Shown here one piece after another: positions 11,741-22,995 of a DNA stretch of 64,000 nt. Source of the stretch: Silene latifolia (lineage: Eukaryota; Streptophyta; Magnoliopsida; Caryophyllales; Caryophyllaceae); the NCBI RefSeq assembly GCF_048544455.1, contig NC_133537.1:16553541-16617540 (forward strand), in the 5' to 3' direction. Both the position numbers and the translations under genes were made by a program. Positions within the stretch are counted from its first letter, which is position 1. Every line of letters starts with the position of its first letter. The notes below the pieces were generated by a model, which saw only the letters and a program-made list of their open reading frames with translations, was not told the DNA's origin and did no database searches.

Positions 11741-12580
11741 AAATGGTATCAGAGCAACCTTGCGACCGCGTGTTGAGCCTTCGGCCATACGTCTAGCGGG
11801 GGAATAGATTTTTGGGTCTAGTATAAAACTCATATCAAACACATATATAGAAACCAACAAAAAGAGAGTGGGGTAGACATAAAGTGTCTCGGATTACTTG
11901 TTTAAGTGCAGTGACTTGTTTATTGGTTCATACTTTGCCTTAATGATGTATAGTTTGGGTGATCTGTTTTTCTTGTGCGTGTATTGCATGTAATTGCATG
12001 AGATTTCTATTCATACGGAGTTAGTATATTCAAGTTTCGGTACTTTACCTTTAAAATTTGTACTTTTTGCCCTCCTGCTCATTAATTTGGGTGTTGTTTC
12101 CATGATTTTGAAGTTTTATACTCAAACTATTTCACGTATAACAAAATTTTTAATTAGTTCAAATAAGTCTTTGGTTCATTTTGAAAATTATTATTGTATA
12201 TTAAGAAAAAAAATTTATTATTAATTACCTTTACTAAGAATTTGAAATGAAATTTTCAATTTTTGTTTTTTCTTTGGCCTTGTGAGGTTGTTGGGATGCT
12301 AGGGCTTGTTATTATGGACGTCTAATAACAGGCTAAGCACCTACAAACGTATTTGAGTTTGTCTTTGAATTGGATTACACGAATTCTTGTTCGCGACGAG
12401 AATTCATGTCTTCCATTATATAAGGCGTATCTTTTCTTTAATCATTTCATAAATATTATTGAAAGATTTTTATTAAGTTAAATTCTTATAACTTTCTAGA
12501 ATTTTGAGAAAGTGAAGTTTTAACTTTTTCATTTTCTATTTTTAAGTTTCGGGACGAAACTTATTTTAAGGAGGGTAGAA
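11741..12580 (+). other. Internal region of the small LTR element
   Basis: 840 bp with the primer-binding site at its left end and the polypurine tract at its right end. The rest is AT-rich, and I see no protein-coding segment beyond chance ORFs. Confidence 0.7.
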
Positions 12581-13779
12581 TGTAATACCCCGAAAAGTCA
12601 ATATATTTTATTTTAATCGTATAATAAAGACTAGTTAACTGATAATATTTGAATGAGTGGATAAATTTATTGCCTAACTAGATATACATTACATTTACTT
12701 AGTTCTTAAGTTTATAGAGGGGGAAGGGATTAGCATCCATGCATGCATGTATATCCTCCACGTAATTTTACGATAAGAATATTAACAAGTAGAAAGCTCG
12801 ACATTTCGGCTATAAATAGGACTTAGAAGACAATATCATCTACACACACAACAAGAAGAAAATAAAAGTCACATGAATACATTTACCTTAGTATGTCTAG
12901 CTACTAGTTCATCTATATATTATAAGGTATGATTTCGGGACCCTTCGTCGTAGAGATAAGTAATAATATCGTGCTTATTGTATAGTATTATCGACCGTAT
13001 AATGTTATATTATCACTATGTTACTCACATGTTATATTAACTGTCTTTATATGAAAGTGTGACTGTCATGTTAATACTTCTGTTATAATGTACTATTGGC
13101 CAATTGTAGCATTCGGGATACGATTACAGGGGAGAGATGACATTATAAATTTATCCTGTGTACATGGAAGGGGGCACATCCCCATGTGAACTACGGTTCT
13201 GATTATTACTGGTGAAAGTGCTAGGGGGTTTACACGGGTCTTAGACCTGGGATCCTGTGTACATGGAGGATAGCTTAGCCCAGGGGAGTTTCTACTCCGT
13301 AATGTCTCTCTATTCGGTAATGGTAGACCGGTATAATTGTAAAGTGATTTATTGTATTCTAAAATGACAGGTTGTGCGTGTCTATTTAATAATTATTCGA
13401 CTGTGTTTATGTGACCTATTTTTAGTCCTTGTTCGACAAGGAAGAAGTATAAATATTAAAATGGAGGTAAGTAGGGCCGGTGGAGGTGACCGAAGTCATA
13501 CTCAGCCTGTGGTTGGCTGATTCCGTTACTTTCATTCTTTTTCGGGTACAAGTGTCGGGGAAGGACAAGTGTGAGGATTTTCAGATGACCTAATAGGATG
13601 AATAATGTAATCGAGTTATTAGTTTTTAGCTTTAACAAGTGTATTTATCTTTATTCTTGTAATAGCCTTGTATTTTCCAGATGGGAAATACGGCGGTGAC
13701 GCCCTATTTTTCCGTTGCTGTCTATTGTTAATAAAAAGAGCCATTTTGAGCTGTCTGTCTGCTTTTCGGGGGCGTTACA
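12581..13779 (+). repeat. 3' LTR of the small LTR element
   Basis: Same length as the 5' LTR (10542-11740) and nearly identical. It contains the duplicate TATA box and ends GGGGGCGTTACA before the target duplication tttat. Confidence 0.92.
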
Positions 13780-13784
13780 TTTAT

Positions 13785-14397
13785 TTTTTTTCTTTCTTAT
13801 TTTCGGCCCATATACCGAAATAATAAGGAGTATAATTTCCTTATTTTCGGTTATTCCAAAAATGTATAAAATGTGTTAAATATAAATTGTCATTTAGTGA
13901 GGATCGATCCCATAACCTCTTGGTTTGAGTACCCTTACTATTACCACTATGACACATTCATCTTGTTGATTAAATATAACCGATTACATTTAATTACGAA
14001 TTAACATATTAATTCGTCCAAGCTTAACATTATATACATTAATTAAATATAACATTATATTCAATTTACGAATTGATTAATTAATTGTCTCACTAATATT
14101 ATTTAATCGGCATTAAATAATCGTCTCATCAACACATTGACTAACTGTTTAGTCATATAAGGCATCAATGTGATTACATTTCCATAACCACATCTCTCAA
14201 ACACATCCTTTAGGTGTGACCTTTAGGGACCAGTTGATCACCGCCATCTGTATGATAATAACGTCAAACTTTCTAGCAAGCCAACCGTTATTAGGTAATC
14301 GTTAATCAACTGATAAAATACGAAGTATACCCTTGTGAACCTATAAGAGATTTATAAATATTATCACACTAATTTGTGGAGGACACAAGCTCCAACA
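13785..14397 (-). repeat. Copia B 3' LTR, inner segment
   Basis: Continuation of the interrupted LTR, matching about 21652-22263. It ends gctccaaca at 14397 next to the polypurine tract. Left LTR total 980 bp versus 985 bp for the right one. Confidence 0.88.
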
Positions 14398-14412
14398 AAC
14401 TCCCACTTGTCC
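14398..14412 (-). promoter_or_regulatory. Polypurine tract of copia B
   Basis: The minus strand reads ggacaagtgggagtt directly before the LTR, which fixes the minus orientation. Confidence 0.75.
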
Positions 14413-15184
14413 TCACAAGTGTATGTGCGATAACCGATTCTCATATCCTAAAATTTCTCCCACTCAATGTAAAACAATTTGCAAAATCCGTATTCACAAA
14501 GGTCGTATTTTACAAGTGATCTGTATCAAGAGTGGTTTCCCCGACTAGAGAGTAACTTAACTGATAAACGAATCATCATTCGAGCATGGCCACGCATTTC
14601 AGTTACAACTCCTCGAGTGGCCCTGAGAAATAACTATACCTGATAAGGGTTGGATATTTTCCTCAACTCAGATCTTGCAGATGTAAGCACAGTATGAAAT
14701 GACCCAGAAAAAATCTACTTAGCCTCCGATTCTGCTGCATCGTGAGAAAGAAACCAAAGTCACCCAAAAACTGCCTTAATCTCAAGAGACAGTCGATAGT
14801 CAAAAGAATCGACTCTAGGAACACAGTGGATGTCCTATCCACGACCTGGCACCGAATGTTTTTAAACATTTAGGACTCCATTACGTTGTCACAAAAATTT
14901 GTCCTACGAGGTATCGTTATAATCTCGCATTTGTGATCGATCAGTCAACAGTTTGATTTATGGCTCGTTGAACCCACCATCAATCGACTGCACAATATAA
15001 TAGCTAGAGTTATCAGCTCTTGTAGGCGATTACGGACCAAAACAAAATATAATGTAATTCAGTTCACTTTGTGGCGTTCAAAGTTGTCAGTACAATCCAC
15101 ATGAAAAACAAAATATTATAATAAAAACGATGAAGTTATAAATAGTATATGAAAGAGATAATGTATCAAATCCATAATCAACTA
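14413..15184 (-). other. 3' untranslated region of copia B
   Basis: 770 bp between the RNase H stop and the polypurine tract. No gene or repeat was seen. Confidence 0.6.
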
Positions 15185-18100
15185 CTACAACTCAGGAACA
15201 CGCTTAATTCCCATGGAAATAACGTGCCCTACATGCTTATCATAATTCAACGGTTTAGTGAGAGGATCCGCGATGTTATCATCCGTCGCAATCTTGTCAA
15301 TCACTATCTCCTCTTGCTCCACGTAATCACGGATCAGGTGAGCTTTCCGATGTACATGTCTAGATTTGTTGCTAGACTTTGGCTCCTTAGCCTGGAAGAT
15401 GGCACCTCTATTGTCACAATAGATGGTGATCGGGTCATTCGAACTAGGAACTACCGTAAGTCCTTGTAAGAATTGACGCATCCATATCGCTTCCTTTACT
15501 GCCTCCGAAGCAGCATAGTACTCGGATTCAGTAGTAGAATCTGCTACAACACTCTGTTTGGAACTCTTCCAGCTGACCGCAGCACCATTAAGAGTGAAGA
15601 CGAACCCGGACTGAGATTTTGAGTCATCTCAATCCGTTTGGAAGCTAGCATCTGCGTAACAGATTGCGCATAGCTTAGTATCTCCTCCATAGGTCAATAC
15701 CCAATCCTTAGTCCTCTGTAGGTACTTGAGGATGTTTTTGACAACTATCCAGTGTGTTTCACCTGGAGTCTTTTGGTACCGACTCGTCATACTCAATGCA
15801 TATGCCACGTCTAGACGTGTGCATATCATGGCATACATGATTGATCCTATAGCAGATGCATAAGGAACACGACTCATGCGCTCAATCCCTTCAGGCATCG
15901 TGGGTGACTGAGACTTGCTCAACTGCATCCCAGACGTCATTGGAAGGTTCCCCTTCTTGGAGTTGGTCATGCTGAACTTCTCAAGAATCTTATCCAAATA
16001 AGACTCCTGACTAAGTGATAACGTCCGTCGCGATCTATCTCGGTAGATACGGATTCCCAAAATGCGTTGTGCCTCACCCAGATCTTTCATCTGGAAATGG
16101 TTATTCAACCATTCTTTAACCGAAGATAGGAGAGGAATGTCATTCCCAATCAAGAGTATGTCATCGACATACAATATCAAGAATATAATCTTGCTCCCAC
16201 TCGACTTGATATATAAGCATGGTTCCTCGACCGATCGAGTGAAACCATACTCTTTTATCACCTGGTCGAAACGATGATTCCAACTCCGAGAAGCTTGCTT
16301 AAGTCCATAAATGGAACGCTTAAGCTTGCATACTTTCTTAGGATGTTCAGGATCTATGAAACCTTCGGGTTGCACCATGTACAACTCTTCCTCCAAATAA
16401 CCGTTTAGGAAGGCGGTTTTCACATCCATTTGCCAAATTTCATAGTCATGAAATGCGGCAATCGCTAAGATTATCCGAATGGAACGTAGCATGACTACAG
16501 GTGCAAAAATCTCATCATAATGCAATCCATGCACTTGAGTGAAACCTTTTGCCACTAGTCGTGCCTTATAGGTATCTGGTTGCGCGTCTACATAACGCTT
16601 TATTTTGTAAAGCCATTTGCACTGTAGAGGTTTTACCTTATTAGGTAAATCAACTAGATCCCATACGTCATTCTCATACATAGAGTCCATCTCGGATTGC
16701 ATGGCTTCGAGCCATAGCATTGAGTCGGAACAGGCCATAACACCTTTATAGGTAGCAGGTTCATTACTCTCTAGGAGTAAAACGTCATTCTCCTCGACCA
16801 TACCAATGTATCTGTCCGAAGGATGAGAGACTCTACCCGACCTCCTAGGTTCCTCAGGAATATTAACCATATCATCAGTTGGAGGAACAACTTCCTCCAT
16901 CTGTTCTTCGGTTGTTTGTTCTGGAATCTCCGACAACTCGAAGGTTCTATTACTTGTCTTGTTCTCGAGAAATTCTTTCTCTAAGAACGTCGCACTAGCC
17001 ACAACAAAAACTCGATGTTCGGTAGGCGAATAGAAGTAATGACCAAATGTTCCTTTTGGATAACCTATAAAGTATGTCTTGACCGATCGCGGGCCGAGCT
17101 TATCCTCGTGTCTCCACTTGACATAAGCCTCGCAGCCCCAAACCCGAATAAAGGACAAGTTAGGGACCGTTCCCTTCCATATTTCATATGGAGTCTTGTC
17201 GCTTGACTTTAGTCGGACTTCGGTTAAGTATAAGAGCAGCTGACAAAAGAGCAAAACCCCATAATGAATCAGGCACTACCGTGTGACTCATCATGGATCG
17301 AACCATATCAAGTAAGGTCCGATTTCTCCGTTCGGACACACCATTTAATTGAGGTGTTCCGGTGGAGTTAATCGCAAAACGATTCCACAGTCTTTAAGGT
17401 GTTGATCAAACTCATTTGAAAGATATTCGCCACCCCGATCTGAACGGAGTGCTTTAACCTTTCTACCCAGTTGGTTCTCATCCCTATTCTGGTATTCCTT
17501 GAATTTCACAAAGGACTCACTTTTATGCTCCATCAAGTAGACATATCCGTATCTACTCAAATCGTCCGTAAAAGTGATAAAATATCTATAGCCATCTCTA
17601 GCGGTAATTGACATAGGCCCACAAACATCAGTATGTATGAGTCCTAATAGGCCACTAGCGCGCATTCCAACACCTTTGAAGGAAATTCGAGTCATTTTGC
17701 CAATGAGACATGATTCACACGTGCCATATGTAGAAAAATCGAATGCGGGAATAGTCCCATTATCGACGAGTTTCTTTACGCGTTTCTCATTTATGTGTCC
17801 CATTCGACAATGCCATAGATAGGTTTGATCTTTGTCACCAACCTTTAATTTCTTATTATTCATGTGTAATACTTCCGTGGTTTGATCTAAGATGTAAATT
17901 CCATTCATGGAAACTGCTTTGCCATAAATCATTTCATTGAAAGAGAAAATACAACTATTATCCTTTATTGAAAATGCAAAACCGTCTTTAGCAAGTACGG
18001 AAACAGAAATAATGTTCTTAGACAAACTGGGTACATAGTAACAGTTATTTAAAAATAACTCAAAACCACTAGGGAGTTGGATTACATATGTTCCCTTCGA

Positions 18101-18445
18101 GACAAGAAAGAACTCGTGCTCCATTCCCGACTCGCAGTCCACATCACCTTTTTCGAGAGGTATGATGTTCTTTAGGCCCTGCAAATGATTACACAGATGA
18201 GAACCACAACCAGTATCAAGTACCCAAGTTCCGAAACTTGCATGGTTAATCTCAATCATATGAATATAAGATGACATACCAACAGGAACGACGCGGCCTG
18301 CTTTGATGTCCTCACGGTAGACGGGACAGTTTCTCCTCCAATGTCCAGTCTTGTGACAATGGTGGCACTCTATGTCACCGCCCTTGCTCTTTGCCTTGCC
18401 CTGTGAGCCACTAGTCTCACCAGGCCCACTCTTACCGTTTCCTGG
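15185..18445 (-). pseudogene. Copia B pol: protease, integrase, reverse transcriptase, RNase H (broken)
   Basis: Read leftwards: a CCHC zinc knuckle (CHHCHKTGHWRRNC, about 18345-18385); aspartic protease WVLDTGCGSHLCN near 18220; integrase with HCRMGH, CESCLIGK, HTDVCGP (first Asp) and ALRSDRGGEY (second Asp); reverse transcriptase with YVDDILLIG near 16170; RNase H with CYADASF near 15645 and YCDNRGA. The polyprotein would cut itself, copy the RNA and integrate the DNA. Three defects are seen. A one-base loss lies near 17360, just after TPP. A one-base gain near 17210 restores the frame. TGA at 15629-15631 probably derives from a CGA Arg codon. Order integrase before reverse transcriptase marks it as Ty1/copia. 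Confidence 0.92.
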
Positions 18446-19201
18446 CTTTTTAAACTTTGGCTTACCTACAGCTAGGTCGCCATGAGCCTAGCCCTTACCT
18501 TTACCCTTGTTGGAAATCGTGAGAACATCCCGCTTCATGCTCCCACTCAATTTCATATCCTTTTCGGTCTGTACGAGAAGGGAGTGTAGCTCATGAGGAC
18601 TCTTTTTCAAGTCATTCATGTAGTAGTTCGCCCTGAAAAGGGCAAAACCATCATGAAGAGAATGAAGCATTCGGTCAATGACAATGCTCTCACTGATTTT
18701 GCAATCAAGTGCCTCTAGCTTCTGGACATTCTCAATCATGTGAAGAATGTGTGGGCTAACCGGTTGGCCCTTCTGGAGTTTCGCATCAAAGAAGCGACAG
18801 GTATGCTCATATGTAACGATTCTCGGTGCTTTTGAGAACTCGTTAGTGAGCGTGGTGAAAATCTTGTTCGCACCTTGGGCAATGAAGCGTCTTTGCAAAT
18901 TGGTTTCCATTGCAAAGATGAGTACGTTCTTTATCGCACCCGCTTCCATAACGAAGTCACTATAAGCAAGTGACTCGTTAACTCCTGCATTGGGGCCTGG
19001 GTTTACCGGTATTGGCTCAGTTAAGTACTTGAGCTTACCGTCAGCAATGGCAGCATTCCGTAGTGCTGCCTCCCAGTCCGCAAAGTTGGACCCGTCGTTT
19101 TTCAGACGTGTGAACTGATTCATTTGGTCCATGAATATTTTCAGCCAGGACTCGCGTCCAAGTGTGGCACTAGGCATTTGGATTGCGTTATTTCCAGACA
19201 T
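18446..19201 (-). pseudogene. Copia B gag (one nonsense codon before the zinc knuckle)
   Basis: Starts at ATG 19201 (MSGNNAIQMPS). It contains the copia Gag/UBN2-type region with FADWEAALRNAAIADGK and SPHELHSLLVQTEKDMK, and ends in the Lys/Gly-rich KGKGKG. TAG at 18488-18490 interrupts a frame that otherwise runs on into the zinc knuckle and protease. Gag forms the virus-like particle in the cytoplasm. The intact length up to the stop and the single stop suggest recent inactivation. Confidence 0.88.
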
Positions 19202-21259
19202 TTTGTTGTAACAGTATTATCAAAATAAACGTGTTCTACACTGCGAGAAGAAGAATAAAAATAATAAGCATGTGCATCGTTTATAATTTTAAGTCTTAAT
19301 GAACTAGTGTCATAACGCGAAGACTCAAAACATTTATACAATTGACCTCCCTCAAGAATTATATAAATGATCCCAAGACTCAATTATCTGTAAATTGATA
19401 AGCCAACCTTTTGGCTAATTCTACTGTTAGAATTCTTGGTCGATAAATTTCTGTAAATTCTATCTTTAGTCCATCATAATCACGAGAAACTCTTCGGACT
19501 ATAATGTTGAGATAAACTAAGTCAACACAAACTACTTACCCAACGTAGAAGGGGTCATATTATGCCTATCGACGAAGAAGGGATTCATAGTTGTTTGCCC
19601 TTATAAAGACTAATCTCAATTTCCGTTTTAGAGGAAGATCCCATCAACTTTATTTTAATTCATTTTAAGTGAACTAATATCTAGCATGCGAGAATGAAAT
19701 AAACTAAGGTGATGGCTTAAAAAGTATGTGACATCTGTATGTCCATGAAAACTAACATCCAACCTATATGAGTCAATTTTCATGCATTTTAGTAGTAGGT
19801 GGTTTGGTTTTAGGCGGAAAATGATGCATAAACTATCATGTGACTGAAAAGCAATAGGAATGAAAAACGTAAAAACAATAATAAAGTCCTAGTGTGGCCT
19901 ATCCTATCAAAATGAACATTAAATACAAATTTGGAATCCATCCTTGGACCCGAGAAGCTTGTCTCGATGTTCCATCTTGATCCATGTAGCGGGAGTGAGC
20001 TCCAATCTCCATCTTTAGTCTTCTTTGAAAATTACAATAAATAAATTTACATAATAAACCTATTTATTACATTCTAATTTCAAAACCCAAAAACTTAAAG
20101 AAAAATAAAGGAGATTCGAGATCTCATAATTACATAAAAATTATGTTTCCTTCATTACGAAAACATAATTAACTAAGGCCACACTAAGTATTACAAATTA
20201 CAACCGATTGCAAAAATACGTAAATAAATTCATTCAACGATTCATTCAACAAAAGAAAAGCATCAACTAATAAAAATTAAACATGCATGACATAATTCTT
20301 TAATTATGATGATTAATTTTATCCAAACCACATATCTAATTGATCAAATTAAGTGACAATTCCTCAATTAATCACATTAAATTTAATCTTAATTCATATT
20401 AAACTTGTAATATGAATTTAATCCATCAATATTTTAAACTGCTTTAAAATAATTAGGTATCTTTTAATTATGAACTGCTTCACAATAATTAATTTGCCAA
20501 AACAAAACAAAAAAAACTCCCCTTTTTTTATGGTCTCGGCAAAACCCAAAAGAGAAACCCCAAATTTTTTTTTTTTTTAATTTCAGCACGGCTGAAAAAA
20601 AAAACAGTAAACAAAATTTTTTTTTTTTTATAAATGTTCTCGGCAAAACCAAGAAAAAAAAAACAAAACCAGCCCGTTTTTTTTTTTCTTTCTTCACGGT
20701 TTTTCTGTAAAAACCGAAACAAAACAAATTTTTTTTTTTTTTTTTTATAATCTGCCCACTGTGAACAGTAACCGAAACAGAAATTTTTTTTTTCACGGCT
20801 CAAATTAAAACAAGAACCCTAATGCCTCCTTTTTTTTCTTTTGCGGCAAAAATGCCCTAAAACAAAAATTCGATGAAGAAAATCGTTTATGGTTGCTATT
20901 TAGAACATGATTAGCATATGAATTAATAAAACATGATTAACCGTATATGTCAAAAACTATATAGCAAAAACAATTTTTATATCATCAACATGATGATTCT
21001 ATTTGCATTTTAACTTAATCTTCATTAAATCAAAATCTACCAATTCTTCATATGATAATTTTAACTGATTAAAACAACAATATGAAAAATAAAATTGGAA
21101 ATAAATCATCAAACAAAAAGAAAAAAAACGAAAAACAGACGAGAGAAAAAAAAAACCTCTCGGCAAAAAAAAATTTCAGCCGAAATGCCCCTTTTTTTTC
21201 GAAATTCCTTTTATTGTTTACATACAATTTTATGAAAATCATCAAAATAAAATTCGTGG
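19202..21259 (-). other. Long untranslated leader of copia B
   Basis: Two kb between the primer-binding site and gag, AT-rich. It has several pure T runs of 9-18 bases on the plus strand at 20565-20790 (A runs in the element's RNA). Apparent ORFs here are translations of those runs. No gene was seen. Confidence 0.65.
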
Positions 21260-21276
21260 CCTTGGCTCTGATACCA
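21260..21276 (-). promoter_or_regulatory. Primer-binding site of copia B
   Basis: The minus strand reads TGGTATCAGAGCCAAGG, the complement of the initiator-tRNA-Met 3' end used by many plant copia elements. It is two bases from the LTR at 21279. Confidence 0.85.
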
Positions 21277-21278
21277 TT

Positions 21279-22263
21279 TGTGGGATTTATCTGTATGTAT
21301 CCCTTTAATTTTAAGGATTATAACGAATTATAATGATAAATGCTAGTCATAAAATTAAATTACATAAACAAAAAGGTGAAGAGATGAAGAATCAACCTTC
21401 GGTCCTAGCAAATTCGGCCTAAGAACAATATCGCAATGATATTCGCCTATTAGCTGCACCCAAGACGATATGAGAAATGCCCTTAACTTGTTGCTAGAAT
21501 CGATCCCCAAATTTCAGTAAATTAATTAGGGTTTTGTTTTTGTGTTTTTTAGATGAGAGACAAGAATGGGAAAAAGAATTAGGTTAGAAAATTAACCCCT
21601 CTCTACCTCTTAAACCATGAAAGAGAGAAGAGGAATAGGGTTTATTTTTTTTCTTTCTTATTTTCGGCCCATATACCGAAATAATAAGGAGTATAATTTC
21701 CTTATTTTCGATTATTCCAAAAATGTATAAAATGTGTTAAATATAAATTGTCATTTAGTGAGGATCGATCCCATAATCTCTTGGTTTGAGTACCCTTACT
21801 ATTACCACTATGACACATTCATCTTGCTGATTAAATATAACCGATTACATTTAATTACGAATTAACATATTAATTCGTCCAAGCTTAACATTATATATAT
21901 ATTAATTAAATATAACATATTATATTCAATTTACGAATTGACAGTTAATTCGTCTCAGCTAATATTATTTAATCGGCATTAAATAATCGTCTCATCAACA
22001 TATTGACTAACTGTTTAGTCATATAAGGCATCAATGTGGTTACATTTCCATAACCACATCTCTCAAACACATCCTTTAGGTGTGACCTTTAGGGACCAGT
22101 TGATCACCGCCATCTGTATGATAATAACGTCAAACTTTCTAGCAAGCCAACCGTTATTAGGTAATCGTTAATCAACTGATAAAATACGAAGTATACCCTT
22201 GTGAACCTATAAGAGATTTATAAATGTTATCACACTAATTTGTGGAGGACACAAGCTCCAACA
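21279..22263 (-). repeat. Copia B 5' LTR (985 bp)
   Basis: Starts TGTGGGATTT next to the primer-binding site and ends CTCCAACA before the target duplication ctgct. It is uninterrupted and serves as the reference for the split left LTR. Confidence 0.92.
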
Positions 22264-22268
22264 CTGCT

Positions 22269-22995
22269 GCGCCTTTTCCAAGGGACGCACCTCTGCTGCG
22301 CCTGTTCCCGGTTGATTTCTGTCTCTGAACTCCCGTTTTGCTTTGACTTAGTTATTTAATTACGTATTTAATTAACTATTAACCGTATTATCACCCTAAT
22401 TCCTGTTCGTTAATTCATTTATTCTTTCTTTTCTCAAACTATCCGTTTTAAAAGTATTTTCGACATAAATCATTAAATCCGATGTAATTAGTGTAATTTT
22501 CTTTATTGTATCTTTTATTGTATTGTTTGTATGTTTTCACATGTAATCGATTTAAATCTCTATCTCTACCCACTTGCATGTTAAATTACGTGTTCACCGA
22601 CTTAGTCTAATTCTCACATGTTAGGATCAAAACATTGTTTGTTGCATTGCATGCATATTAACCGTCAATATATCGAGTATAGACAATTTCCCTAATCATT
22701 AGTAGAGGCCGCTATCGAGGTGGGCGGGATTAGGTGTTCGATCAAAAGAGCTTTCTAATACGTACGCTCACCCCTTACTCCAGATCTCTGTGAACATCCG
22801 TGTTCATTGGCATCCATGAGAGTCATTCTAGACATAGAATGCTAAGGGTAACGAGTTCTTGGTGTTCATGTCACTACTTTGTGTCTTGACAGGCACGAGG
22901 TATTCGAACGGTTTCCAATTTTCCACAATAAATTGGTGGCGACTCCACAAATGCAAACGCTTGTTCCCAAGCGCCCCCGTGGGCCCGCGTCCACA
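22269..22995 (+). repeat. Tat LTR, right segment
   Basis: Continues the Tat LTR after copia B. It opens with the rest of hairpin module 5 and closes with ccgcgtccaca-like sequence (CCACA at 22991-22995). A tggtggcgactccac string at 22936-22950 looks like a Tat primer-binding site, so the true LTR may instead end at 22927 and be followed by a stub of a second internal region. Confidence 0.55.

Larger units (their letters stand above)
10542..13779 (+). mobile_element. Small non-autonomous LTR retrotransposon in the copia B LTR
   Basis: Two 1199 bp LTRs (10542-11740 and 12581-13779; TGTAATACCCC...GGGGGCGTTACA) flank only 840 bp of internal DNA. TSD tttat at 10537-10541 and 13780-13784. A primer-binding site (tggtatcagagc, 11744-11755) and a polypurine tract (aaggagggtagaa, 12568-12580) are present but no gag or pol. 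About a dozen substitutions separate the LTRs by eye, so insertion is recent. The polypurine tract, primer site and LTR ends resemble those of the chromovirus at 31310-48889, so such an element could supply proteins in trans (inference). Confidence 0.93.
10175..22263 (-). mobile_element. Ty1/copia retrotransposon 'copia B', nested in the Tat LTR
   Basis: A complete element in minus orientation, flanked by the perfect 5-bp duplication ctgct (10170-10174 and 22264-22268). LTRs run TGTGGGATTT...CTCCAACA on the plus strand. The right LTR (5' in element sense) is 21279-22263. The left LTR is 10175-10541 plus 13785-14397, interrupted by a smaller element. Primer-binding site at 21260-21276, polypurine tract at 14398-14412, gag-pol at 15185-19201. 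The two LTRs differ at only a few positions by eye, so the insertion is fairly young. The reverse transcriptase block resembles the Tnt1/Tork-like group; lineage is uncertain. Confidence 0.93.
1..22995 (+). mobile_element. Ty3/gypsy Tat-lineage (Retand/Ogre-like) retrotransposon, 3' part
   Basis: The left part runs off the window. Order seen on the plus strand: end of RNase H and integrase (1-1493), two genes on the opposite strand (2040-3575 and 4570-7637), a repeat-rich 3' untranslated region, a polypurine tract at 8602-8618, and an LTR starting TGTAGATACC at 8619. The LTR is split by copia B and its preferred end is the CA at 22995. The integrase sequence (SPYRPQTNGAVEAANKN) is typical of the Tat lineage. 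Extra antisense genes between pol and the 3' LTR are known for Tat elements such as Ogre and Retand. An alternative LTR end is 22927, because a tggtggcgactccac string resembling a Tat primer-binding site follows it. I prefer 22995 because copia A coding sequence resumes directly after it. Confidence 0.8.

Noticed and set aside
20464..20803. Lys/Phe-rich minus-strand ORFs in the copia B leader
   Set aside because: Translations of A/T homopolymer runs in an untranslated leader.
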